Assembly: GCA_033026295.1 (NCBI GenBank)
Contig: CM065173.1
Span: 744,001 to 808,000, forward strand
Length of the DNA: 64,000 bases
Direction of reading: 5' to 3'
Source: Channa striata
Lineage: Eukaryota; Chordata; Actinopteri; Anabantiformes; Channidae
Under the pieces are notes generated by a model. That model saw nothing but the letters and a program-made list of their open reading frames with translations, ran no database searches and was not told where the DNA came from. The first letter of the stretch is position 1, and every line of letters begins with the position of its first letter. Shown here one piece after another: positions 1-11,127 of this stretch. Made by a program: the position numbers and the translations under genes.

Positions 1-140
1 TGGATATTTCCACCTTTCAGCACATGATAAATCATTGAAAGTTGCACAATTAACAAGAAAAAGATTCAAAGAGTCACTTTTTGAAAAAATGTGCCGCTCA
101 TACACACATAACACACAGCAGCCGTCATAAAGTTTAGGAG

Positions 141-146
141 TTTATT
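141..146 (-). terminator. ldhb: ldhb poly(A) signal AATAAA
   Basis: Canonical AATAAA on the minus strand, 436 bp after the ldhb stop codon, giving a 3' UTR of about 450 nt. It is the best signal I saw in the 3' flank; cleavage would fall around 115-130. Nothing recognisable lies in 1-110. Confidence 0.6.
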
Positions 147-581
147 GAGATACTTGTTGCTGTTTTAACAAAAAGTTTAAACACACAAAGTGAGAGTCAC
201 AACTAAAGTTGAACTCAAGCGGGTCATCTCGCTTTGCTGACGCCAAACAGCGTCACAAACGCGTTTCCCTGTTTTGACCTAAGAATGCAGCACGGAGTAG
301 TATACTGGATAAAGGCAGGTGGAAAAGGTGAAAGCTAAGGGTAAAACCTTAACCTAGCTCGGAGAAAATAGGCTTTTTTAAAAATAGTAACACACCCAGG
401 TTTGACATGTGCAGCAAAGCCCGAAGACAAACAGCTACAACTAAGAATCACTGAAGCAATTTAAAGATTGACATTATCCTAAAGGTGATACGGCCTAAGA
501 GAGAAGGAACTTTATAAAAGGAGTGTGTGTGTGTGTGTGTCTGCCCGATTTTTGCATCCTGTGTTCGGTGTGAGGGTGGCC

Positions 582-3500
582 TCAGACGTCCTTCAGGTCC
601 TTCTGGATTCCCCACAGCGTGTCAGCGCTTTTCTTCAGCTGGGCCACCTCGTCATCAGTCAGAGTCATGTTGACCACACTGCTCACGCCGTTGCTGCTCA
701 GCACGCAGGGCAGAGACAGGAAGACCTCACTGCCAATGCCGTACATATCCTGAGGAAGCACAGTGTGAGAAATGAAGCGATGGTTCAAATACGTTGTAGG
801 CATGGCTCAATATACTTCTCCGTTTTTTATCTAAGGAGGAGAAAGATTGATCAAACTATTTCATGTTACGAGCTTGAGGCAGCGTGTTCTTAGCCTAGTT
901 TAGCACACAAACGTATTCAGTAAGCTGAACTACTCGAAGAATATGTAGTGTCTACATATTGAAAGCAGCAGGAACCAGCAGCAGCTACACAAATATCCAA
1001 AATAATGAACAATGAAAGTGTCTCTCATCTTGTCAACACACACGTTTCAGGGGATCTGCACGTTCAAACTATTTCTTCCACTGAAGTGGTTATGCTAAAC
1101 TGGGCCCAACCACATTGTGACACAAGTTCTGTACAAGACAACAGCTGACCCAAAATGTCACCTGTAAAGTGAAATATGATCGTCGGCAGTGTTACGTTTT
1201 GACATTCTAAAAATCATACGAGTGGTAGCAGAGCTAGGTGCAAGAGTTCACATGCCCTTATATTAAAACAGCAAAATGAGTAATAATATTCATTCATCAA
1301 CATTCATACAGTACAAATGTTCATAATCAGAAATTAAACTTAACTTATCAAGGGGGAGCAAAATTTTGCAATCAACTGAATGAATAATTTTCCTATAAAT
1401 ATCTTAGGATGCACTCCTTTACCCATTTTGTTCCTTTTGATGATGAAGTAATAATTTGTATTATTACATTAGAGTTGTGGTTTGCAGCTCGTTTCCTTTT
1501 TGTTAGCACTACTGCTATTGTATTGGCCAACATACTCTGTCCTCCATGCCTGCACGTCACTTCAACAAAAACACACACACAAAAATCATTTTAAAGTCCG
1601 TGTAAACTTGCTCCCAGATTATCTGAGAAAGCTGGTTTCTTAATAACATTATTAAGTGCATCACGTCAGTGTTGCTCAGATCTCAAAGAGCAGCAAAGAC
1701 TGAGACTGGTCATGGAATCATGACTTCATAAGCTGGATTTCCAACAAAACCCTGAAGACCACACATCCAGAGTTTTCATGTGTCTGTTGTAATTTAATAG
1801 TAGATTGTTTGGGAAGAAGCATCAGTCAATAGCATTAGAAATGTCACATTCTTACCTCCTCTAAACTCTCTGATCCCTGTTTACTCTCAATCCAGCCACA
1901 AGATGGAACTAAATGTTGCCAGCGTTTCCCCGTCACCTGGTTCTCATCAGCTCACAGAGGAAGCCCTGGGGATTTAACCCCTACTTCACCTGCTTGGGGC
2001 TTAGTCGGTGGGGAGGTTGCCCACCTCTACCTCCATCACTTCCTGTTGATATGTCAAAATGTCTGTGTGCCAGGCACTCAACCCAAAGTTGTACTGTGTG
2101 AGTGACGCCAGCACCTTGCCTGACAACTTCGGTGTATGAACGAATGAATTCACCCGATCCTTCCTCACCGTCTGCCTTTTCACCCATTTTGTATTCGTAA
2201 AATCACCTCTGGTGAGTCGAGCTGCCCAACAACTTCATTTATGGGCGGCAAATAAGAAATAACCTTGAGTGCGTGCATATGTTTCCGTATGTCTGACCTT
2301 GACCATGGTGGAGACCGGGTGGACTCGGCTCAAGTTCTTGACAATGGTCTCGGTCAGGTCAGACACGCTCATGCCAATGGCCCAGTTGGTGTAACCCTTC
2401 AGCTTGATCACCTCATAAGCACTGAAACAAAACATTACAAAGAAAATCTTTTTCAAAAATCAATCACATTTCTCTGACCTAGCTATGCAAAACTTACTAT
2501 TTTAGCCAATCACTGTATTCCTTTTGATTTGACATTTCAAACTACTCTGTTTAGTTTACAACAGTTCTAATTTGCACAAATGTCTGTGAACACACGCTAT
2601 ACCTGTCCACCACAGCCTTGTGGACGTTCTTCCACTGTTCCTTATCAGCATCTGTGCCAATCTCAGGATTCAGCTTCTGCAGGTTGACTCCGGCCACGTT
2701 GGTGCCGCTCCACACAGGGACTAGAAACACACAAACCAACAAGGTTAATGGCAATGTTTTTATTAATATTTCCAAGTGTACTTCAATTTCCTTCTTAAGA
2801 GCCACTCCAGCAGAAAAAACTAGACCGGGGACAACACATCACACAGATTTTCCTTGACTGAGTCTGGTCTCTGTGTGCACCCACCACTAGTGTCTCCGTG
2901 CTCGCCCAGCACCCAGCCGTTGAGGGAGCTAGCATGAATGCCCAGTGTTTCTGCCATCATGTAGCGGAATCGGGCCGAGTCCAGGTTGGTGCCGCTGCCA
3001 ATGACACGGTGCTTGGGCAGACCACTCAGCTTCCAGGTGACATAGGTCAGCACATCAACTGTGGACGGTTTTAAGCGCAACGGTTAACAATAGGAGGTGC
3101 ACGTATAAGTATGATGACGTGTATTTGTATTTACCAGGGTTGGAGACCACAATAATGATGCAGTCGGGGCTGTACTTGACGATCTGGGGGATGATGGACT
3201 TGAAAACATTGACGTTCCTCTGCACCAGGTTCAGTCGGCTCTCACCTTCCTGCTGACGAACACCAGCCGTCACCACGACCAGGCGAGAGTTTGCTGTCAC
3301 GGAGTAGTCTGGGGGAGCACAACAATGGGAAGGTCACTGAAAAGCGGTCATCAGAGCGGGACACACTGTGTGACCTCAGAGCACTGAGCTCTGTGACTGA
3401 AGACGTCTGACCTTTGTCGGCGACTATCTTGGGGCACTTTAAGAAGAGGCTGCCGTGCTGCAGGTCCATCATCTCTCCTTTCAAACGATCCTCCATCACA

Positions 3501-4032
3501 TCAACCAGAGCCAGCTCATCACACAGGTCCTGAGCAGAGAAGGAAGAAGACACACTTTCAGTCTGGAATGGAATAAGCACTGACATCCATCTGTATCGTA
3601 TTGCAGCATAAGAGGGGAAATTATTTTTTGAAAAGTTGGAGCAGTAACAGAGCTGTGGAAAAACAATTAACTTTGATTGTGTCATGTCATAAACGTGTTT
3701 ATTTAAACCAAATGATAAGAGCAACAGATCATTATAGTCTTGACTTTATTACGGCAACTGCTTTGAGATGACTTTATTTAGGTCAATAAAGTTGAACTGA
3801 ATAAGTTCTGAAGCCTGTAACGACATAATTTGGCTAACTTACCCAAACATGCATTGACATGTTTCTTCTTACATAATTATAGTCATGTCAACTGTGTTCT
3901 TACCCGCAGCAGAATGCTGACGGCACAGGCCATGCCCACCTGGCCCACGCCAACCACAGTCACCTTGTTCCTGGGAGACTGAGTGGAGCTGCCGGCCACA
4001 GGCCTCAGAAGCTTCTCCTGGACTGTGGACAT
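582..4032 (-). CDS. ldhb: L-lactate dehydrogenase B chain, 7 coding exons, complete
   Basis: Interconverts pyruvate and lactate with NAD(H) in the cytosol as a tetramer. Coding exons in transcript order: 4032-3904, 3529-3412, 3308-3135, 3058-2885, 2720-2603, 2421-2298, 749-582; they sum to 1005 bp, 334 aa, the usual vertebrate length. All introns are GT-AG and phases agree. Seen: NAD-binding GVGQVG at residues 28-33, acidic residue after strand 2 (D53), active-site loop GVRQQEGESR (98-107) with the pyruvate-specific Gln, catalytic D167/R170 in NLDSARFR and His194 in LGEHGD. The C-terminus DTLWGIQKDLKDV is B-type rather than A-type. The start is the ATG of MSTVQEKL, which aligns with family N-termini; an in-frame ATG 39 bp upstream (4071) lies before the likely splice acceptor. 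A non-coding first exon is expected near 4930-5050. Which of the teleost ldhb duplicates this is cannot be told. Confidence 0.97.
1995..2150 (+). repeat. Degraded interspersed repeat of the AAGACACTGAACCCC family
   Basis: Lies in ldhb intron 7 (750-2297). It shows the family order seen again near 8270, 36120 and 58790: a TGTC-AAA-TGT-C block, a decayed GCAAGACACTGAACCC block, then GGTGTATGAA. The rest of this 1.5-kb intron shows no exon or RNA gene that I could recognise. Confidence 0.5.
3755..3802 (+). repeat. Short LINE 3'-tail fragment (L2/Maui-like)
   Basis: The stretch TTTGAGATGACTTTATTTAG followed by AATAAAGTTGAACTGAATA resembles the 3' terminus of the L2-like family whose longer tails lie at 11832-12150 and 62640-63000. 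It sits in ldhb intron 2 (3530-3903). Confidence 0.4.
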
Positions 4033-4329
4033 GATGCAGCTGCAGCGAAACCGAGAAACAATGTTTGTCAAGTAAAATGAAAATTAAAATGAAGGTTCGG
4101 TTCAGCTGTAATTGCATTTATGAGTTTGGCCGGTGAGCGGGCTCAGGCAGGTTGGGGCGTGTGATGGCACAAAGAGTTCAGCTCAGGGGAGATTGAATTA
4201 CCGCAGCAATCAAGTCCTGACGTTCAAACAACAGCCGCGCATGAAAAAATGCGTTTGGAGCCTGGCTGACAAGGTTTTCATTTTTAAAAAGTCAAGGAAA
4301 TATCACGCAACCACAATCCAACCCTGTGT

Positions 4330-5110
4330 CTCAGCCGCTAACGCAGGCAGCCGCCGGGGGATCCGCTCAAGGTCACACGTTGGCCGGAAATCAGACGCTC
4401 ACGGGGAAGCGGACACACCTCGTCATCACTGGGCCGCTCAGCAACGTGGGGCCTTAGTTTAGCGGAGCGCAGGACGGCGAGGTTACGTAAGGGCCCGGGC
4501 CCGGGCCCGCCGCCGTCCTTGACTGTGGGGATGCTGCTTCACACTCACGGTCATGGTGAACGTCGGCAGTAACAGGAAGCTGCTTCCTGTTACTGCCGAC
4601 GTCTCCAGAAATGCCCGCGGACGTTGGAACCTTCGTCAAAGTCAAACGTTTTTCCGCCACGTCAAGTGAATTTGCTCGACGCCGGGACCGTGGCTGCTGG
4701 CCTCAGCTTAGCTTCACCAAACTAAAGTTCGCCACTATTAAGAATGGGCTGAGTTCCGGTCCGACCGCCTCGGCACGCGTACGTGTGCGTCTGTTCGAGC
4801 TCAGAACCGGGTTCGGCTCACGGAGACGAGGGTCGGGGTCCGGAGCAGCATCCGGAAAGATGACAGGCCGCGGAGGAACGCGGGAACGGACGGACTCCCA
4901 TCCGAACAGAAACCCAGGAACCCACTTACGTTTGTACCGAGGTGTCTGCGAGCGGATGGTGGATGTCTGTTTGTCTGTCCGGCGGAGGACGCGGCGGCTG
5001 ACAGCAGGATGGAGGGAGGCGGGGGCAGGGGCAGGGGAGGGGCCGGGGCAGGGAGGGGGAGGGGCTGGACGAGGAAGTGGGGCTGCGGGCCGCAGCGCTG
5101 ACGTTTCCGC
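4330..5110 (-). promoter_or_regulatory. ldhb: ldhb CpG-rich promoter and probable non-coding exon 1
   Basis: This stretch is clearly richer in CpG and GC than its flanks. Seen: a run of GGGGCAGGGG / GGGGAGGGGC-type GC boxes (Sp1-like) at about 5021-5075, a strong minus-strand splice donor GTAAGT at 4924-4929, a triplicated GGGCCC block at 4491-4509, and the near-palindrome at 4560-4602. Inference: transcription starts in about 4990-5100, a non-coding exon 1 ends at 4930 and splices to the acceptor just upstream of the start codon. Not proven without transcript data. Confidence 0.6.
4560..4602. repeat. Perfect inverted repeat, 21-bp arms, 1-nt spacer
   Basis: Bases 4560-4580 are the exact reverse complement of 4582-4602, with a single T between. 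The centre holds two head-to-head ETS-type cores, CAGGAAG and CTTCCTG. It lies in the ldhb promoter or first intron. The function is unknown. Confidence 0.97.
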
Positions 5111-5114
5111 CCGA

Positions 5115-8100
5115 GTCGCAGCTTCACTGAATCATATGTAGAAAACACGTGCAAGTCTTTAAAACATAGTTTGAGATAGTCAAACGCTGTATTTGTATTG
5201 TTTATTTTCTTCGTCCATATTTCAGACCAGCTCCACGTCCATAACTTCTCCCACGGCAGACCGGGTCTACATTAGTCGCTGCTGCAGGGACAGGAAGAGC
5301 AAGAATCCCACCTGAGACAGGCTCGTTTTCATAATGTAGAACAAGAAAGAAAATAAAGAATTAGCGTTCGTGAAACTGACCCACGTTGTACTAAAGTGCC
5401 TGTAGACTGAACTTAACAATCTAGACCTGGTCTCAACAGTCCCAACTGATTCTGCTGTGCAGTGCTATGAAAGAATTTGTAAAACGGCTTCCGACTGAGT
5501 TTCCCCAAGTAGGCGACAACTTTATCAAAGCTGAAATGATGCTTTAAGGTTTTTAGTCCTTGATAATTGTTGACGATCTGGACCTTCACAAGAAACCAGT
5601 ATCTTGTTCAGGTTTTCTTGGCTTCGCACAGAGGCCGGATGTCGCTGGTTGTCTGTGTGGAATTCACCTGCCGCTCATGGGAATTCGGCAAATATTATGG
5701 CCCCCCAGACAATTTCCGGCTCTTTAAAATGTTCCTGTTGTGGTGATGGTCTAGTTAGAGTGCAGTGATTTAGCTGCCTGGCCTGCTCCTGTCCATTCAA
5801 CGTGAAGGGAAAGATATAACGGTATTATCAACAAAATGTATTTCAAGCTTTTCCATGGTAATGTTCTGTCGGTATGCTTCAACGCGTGGCTACAGTAGAT
5901 GATTTTATCTCGTGGATGTGGAGACAGTGGCCCTGTCTGTGCAGAGGTGGACACAGGCAGACTTTAACCTGTAAACAGTTTTGCACTGACTGTCTTATTG
6001 TGTTGTCTTCAGTATTTATCTCAAGTCAATAGTCCGTTTTGTCCAGCCGGCAGTAAGCTGTTAATGCGACGCGATCTACATGATATGGCAAGATTACGCT
6101 GCTGCTGAGTTCCCTCTGCAGGGAAAAATACTATTGGGGATCAATAATAGCATGTGTGTGCGCACATCTAAATAATGTCCTTCTCTCACGTGCACCCGTC
6201 TGAAAGATAAAGGATGTTTATGCTGCTATTGTGTCATTATTAAGTAGGTTACTTATTACATAACAAGACTGCATCGCTCTTCTCGAGACTTTGTGCATGT
6301 AAACCAGATTTGGAGCTTGGACATGCTGAGCTCAGCACTTTAGTGGGTTCAGCAGTCACAGGCAAAGACAAAGAGCGAGTCTGTAAGTAGAGACACAATG
6401 GTGGACTCGGCCTAGCCTCTCCTCCTCTCGGGGGGGATTACTCTGGCTGTTGTGTAACACGCAGCCCCCCCGCAAAGTAGCTGCACTAGGTCACATGAAC
6501 TGAACTGACATGCGACTGAAGAATGATGTAAATGAAAAAATGATCCATGTACTACAGAATCTACACGTCGTCAGGCTTTCTTTTTAAGCAGTACGTGCAC
6601 AGGAATTACGTCAGACCAGGTTATCCATCGGCTCTGTAAGTACATGTAGCCAGGGCTGCAGGCAGTGGAGTGAACTGTTAAGATATTTCTACTTTACCGA
6701 GGGAGTTTCCATTTACTGCTGCTAAATTACCTGTATAGAATTTTCTTGGTGTAGCCATTCGGTTTTTACTGTGGACAAACAACATTACGGCTTTGGACCA
6801 ATCAGGACACAAACGCCTCCGATTCAGCCGCAGCCACCAATCGTACGGCGTGCAGTGTCTTCCTGGCAGTTAGAGATTAGGTTTAGCAGGCTGAAGGGCC
6901 AGCTGGGAACAATTCCACTGCTAGATAACCAGAGTGACCTTATGTAAGTGTTCGCTCCAGTCAGGCTCTGCATTTAGCCAGATCACAACCTGTGGTTATC
7001 ACCTCACATGTGCAATACAAAATGTCTCTTCGTGTTACCCAACATTCAAGGCCCGGACATTAGAATTTGTTTAACTGTTAACCTTATTTTCTCTTCAACA
7101 GCCCGGTTCTGTGAAGAACCCTGCTCGCACTGGACATTTAAATTGGTTCACATTTGCCGTCTCCCACTGTCTTTGTCAGTTGCTTGAATCTATCACATTT
7201 TGAGGCCTGGATCACCTGTCGTCCTGCACGAAACTCCCACGAAACAAACACACAACAAAGGCCTTCTCCAAGGTAACAAAACCCGTGCACCAGATGGCAG
7301 GTGGGATGATCCTCATGACCCCCTTGTTTCGAGCCACACTGTTGAAGTTTCTGGTCTTTTGTTGTGGATCAGATTCGTCTTAGTGTCTCTGTCACTCCAC
7401 TGTGTTCATGTTGTCCCTGTGCCTTCGGTGTGCGGGCTCGGTTCTCTACACGTGTCTAACCATAAATAAACTAATAACAGTTTAATAAAATAACCAATAT
7501 CAACAATTATTATGCACAATGTGCTGTTGCACTCATAGAACCTGATCCTTGCTGTGTTACTGATCACAGATAAGCTCCGACATTGGATGTGTGATTTTCT
7601 TTTACTAAATGAACACATCTTCTTTGACTTGTGGCACACTCGGATGTTGCTTGGTTGCTTCTTAAATTCACATGTAAGAAAAAAAGCACGTAGTTGCAGG
7701 AGCATCTCACATCCTGGCTGGTGCATGCAGTGCTGACCCTGCTCAGTCCAGGAGTAGACAGACTTTTTCATTCCACCGCAAAAGCCACAGGGTGAGCCAA
7801 GCCAGGCCCCCTTGTTCATGTGACCAGGAACAACAGCTGCTATTTCAGTGACCTCCAAAAGTCACTCACCACAAGACTGGAAGGACAATGGCTGGATGCA
7901 TGAGTGGCTTTGTTTGCACATGCACCAGTATGTCTCCTCTGCCCTTGTCCTTCATCTCTGTCAAGAGGCGGAGTTAGTGTTGAGTCCTGACTATAAAAAC
8001 CAGACGGCAACAGACAGGGGTCTCCGCTTTGATACAGTCACATAAGGTGGTCAAGCATATATCTAAGATCCAGAGATGGGCATCACCTGCCAACTTTATA

Positions 8101-8270
8101 AAGAGCTCTTCAGGCAGATCTTAAATGAAATATTGTGTCGTAAGCTTGGTGATTTCTTTTGGGTGCCAACTCTGTTTTCACTTCTCATTTCACCTCAGCA
8201 GAACGTAAGAAGCTGTGGTGCATTACTAATTAAAAGGCCGATTCACACCAAGTGGAAAATGTTCTCGTCC
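5115..8270. other. Intergenic DNA between ldhb and slc25a3, left part
   Basis: No open frame here resembles a known protein, and none has convincing splice sites. Two CCAAT motifs lie close together at about 6798 and 6837, but I see no linked gene. Short LINE-tail-like sequence (GGGGATCAATAAT) is near 6135. Otherwise nothing recognised. Confidence 0.6.
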
Positions 8271-8272
8271 AG

Positions 8273-8466
8273 GGATGGTTGGTAATCGGTCGTTCAAAGA
8301 CCACAGGGTCAGTGGTTTGATTCCCAGTCCCTCCCTGCTGCGTGTCAAAGTGTTGTTGGGCAAAACACCGAACCCCTAGTTGCTCCCCGTGGCGCGGATG
8401 AGCACCCATTGTGTGTGTGTGCATCAAATTACTCTGGATAAAAGCGTGTGCCAAATGACTAAATGT
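8273..8466 (+). repeat. Interspersed repeat, tRNA-B-box-like head and GCAAAACACCGAACCCC body
   Basis: The order is: GGTTTGATTCCC-like block, CTGCGTGTCAAAGTG, GGGCAAAACACCGAACCCC, TTGCTCCC, then GGATAAAAGCGTGTGCCAAATG. The layout matches copies near 36120 and 58790. Such elements are abundant in fish; I cannot say whether they are SINEs or non-autonomous DNA elements. Confidence 0.65.
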
Positions 8467-8469
8467 GAA

Positions 8470-10880
8470 CTTAAACAATGAAATGGAGAAAACACTAAAA
8501 AAGCTTTAATAGGACTAATATTCTCTGCATACATTTCACCAAAGCCACTGAGAACAGTTGTGTTTTATATGACTGTATTTTTAATAACGCTGAAACCCCC
8601 CTAATAGAAAAAGTACACTCCACAGCAGACTGCCTTTATAACAAACATAAATACATTCCCTGCTAACGTACAGCAATGTGTATTAACGCTGAAACAATAA
8701 GAGCGCGTTAAAAGGTTGCTTTTGAACCATCCTGCTGCAGCAGGTAGGGAATGAAGTCCTGTTGAAAAAGCATTAAATGGATGTTCATATGGGTCCCTCC
8801 GCCTTTTACCGGGCCTAGTAATAAAGGCTGAGGCCTAACAACAGATTGAATCAGCGGTCAGATGGAGCCAGCAGGAACCGACTGCCGATTGCCAAAGTGA
8901 AGCGAATGTCTGGACGACATATTTACAGGTTATCACAAAATGTGGAAACGACTGCTGTGGCCAAATCTGAGAATAGGAAATATGCAAAACGCATCTCTGG
9001 GGAACCTTTTTATGATGTTTTATTCACTGAGACCGCAGTGAACTTACAGCCTCACAAACAGGGAATACGTAAATGGATTCCATTTCCCATGACCCCCTGC
9101 AACCCATCCTGTCCGCATGCATCCTCTCCCCAAACAAGCAGCCTATTTCACGAGCAAACAGACGGATTCTAATAACTGCGTGTACGTGTGGATGGGTGAG
9201 GGTGGGGCTGGGTTCACCATCACCCAGGTCCATTAGATAATGCAACCCTCCCGCGTAAATGCTGACCTTCCTTTTATCTACGTATGACACACCCCACTTC
9301 ATTCACACACATTAGCTATTGCTAACACGGTTTAAAACACAATGTCCTGTGTGTGTCACCTGACCAACAGCAGCACCACTTGCTATTATAATGCAAATCA
9401 TAATAGAAAACTGCATTAACAAACATACGGTTATACAGAGTGTGCAGATGATCCTTGAGCAGTTGCTTAAACATGAACGTTTGATTGGTAATTCAGTATA
9501 CAATATGCATGTCAGGGGAAATACTTTAAACGTCCTTCCAAACATGCTGCTTCTATACTTTAAGTTTTGTGTACAAAACATTTGTTTATGACTTTGTACT
9601 TCATAACAAAATAGATCTGAATAGCGTTTGCGTCCCTTTCCAACTCAGTGGTGGAGTAAAGACCCCATCTAGTGGTGGAGAGTAAACTCCAGTTGTGCCC
9701 CACCTGTCTGAAACCTGTTGAGTTGTACGCACATGAGATAGTTCCTCGACATTTTTAATAAGTGCAAAACATCAGTAAATGTACTTGATCCCCACCACCT
9801 GTGTAGGTTAAAGTTCTGTTGTAGAGGCCCTTCCTTTTAACACCAAGACACTGAAGACATTTGGGTTTAAGATGGAAAAGTTTCAGTTCACTATGGCAAA
9901 CAGAATGTTGCTCCTTTAGTGTCCCATCGCCCCGATTTCAAGTGAGCAAAATATTGGAACATTACAAACAGCAAAAGTAAAACTTTAGAACATATATATG
10001 CTGTGTTTCCAATAATTGTAGGGATAATGCGATAAGCTGACATCACCAAACTGCTGGTTTGCGCTGGCATTTGGTCTCCTCCTAAGACAGGAAGTACACG
10101 CTCAGGTGGGCTGAGGACTTCCTCTCTCTGTCCGGTTACGTACAAATGAAGAGAAGCCAGCGTGTTTAGAATCACTGTCTATGCAGACTAAATGTTTGTT
10201 CCCCTGAGAATTCATTCTTAAGTTATGTCATTAAATCAGTGAGCCCGCCCCAGGAGCAGCCGAACGTGTCACAGTACCTGTGGTTTTCACAGGAAAGGTC
10301 GTAGGGTTTGGATCACGGGCACATCCTTCCATCACTTTGGTTCCCGGTAGTTACATTACACCATAAAAGCGTTTCCATCTTGTGGTATACGCTCTGCATT
10401 TCTGCTCTTCTTCTTGGTGGATTTTGATACCATCTGCTGCCGTCTTCTGCATGCGATTTGTTTTTCCCTGGACATTTTAAAAGGTTTTATTAGCCCAATG
10501 TTTGTGCTATGCTTAAGGTTTCCCCTTTGTCCCACATTCAAAATGGCTGCTTTTGTGCAGTGGACCGCGTTCTGTTGATGTAGGTTAATCCACTTTAAGA
10601 ATCAAGTCGTCGATAAAATTTAAAAAAATGCAACTTTTCAATAAACAAGCAAGTGGCTGAAAGAATTGTTTCATGACAAAACTGCTAAATCTACTCTACA
10701 TTTAGTCATCAGAAACGATGGCTGCCATAGAAGGTGCTCATGTAGAGTAGAACATTTGTAGGAAAGTACATTTACCTTTGACACTCGTCCAGTTACATCT
10801 GAAAGTGAAGACCCCCTTCATGCTTGTATTCCATTATTAAACGCTCAAAAGTGACCGACAAATGTTTCCCCAGGACTTTA
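8470..10880. other. Intergenic DNA between ldhb and slc25a3, right part
   Basis: A-T rich single-copy-looking sequence with only short chance reading frames. I found no RNA gene, promoter or repeat that I could name. Confidence 0.55.
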
Positions 10881-10885
10881 ATTCC

Positions 10886-10891
10886 TTTATT
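10886..10891 (-). terminator. slc25a3: Candidate slc25a3 poly(A) signal AATAAA
   Basis: AATAAA on the minus strand about 237 bp after the slc25a3 stop codon. Variant signals lie nearby, so the exact site is uncertain. Confidence 0.45.
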
Positions 10892-11127
10892 AGAATTATC
10901 AGGTTTTCTAGAGACAGGGATTGATAAAACCAGATCAACATTTCTACAGAGGAATATTTTCTGTCAGACTCGACAGCTCCATCTCCTCAGTCATTTGTTC
11001 TGTTTTTAAATATACACGAGTAGTAGCAGCTCCTCCCAAGCTCAGGACATAATATATAGAAAACTGTTGTGTGCACTGTGGAGGCTGGGGGAGACTGCAG
11101 CTTAGTGGAGGGATGGGGTGGGGGACT

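Noticed and set aside
4491..4509. GGGCCC triplicate as a special regulatory palindrome
   Set aside because: A short GC tandem inside a CpG island; not distinctive enough without conservation.
4611..5141. 176-aa plus-strand frame over the ldhb promoter
   Set aside because: Composition follows the GC-rich CpG island (long R/G/A runs) and there is no family resemblance; explained by the promoter of the opposite-strand gene.
6798..6842. Two CCAAT motifs as a promoter of an unseen gene
   Set aside because: No downstream coding exon on either strand within several kilobases and no CpG island.
8300..8320. GGTTTGATTCCC, GGTTCGATCCCC and GGTTTGAATCCC boxes (also near 36151 and 58828), read as possible tRNA genes
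   Set aside because: Only a B-box-like string is present; no acceptor or anticodon stems could be paired. They belong to a dispersed repeat family.
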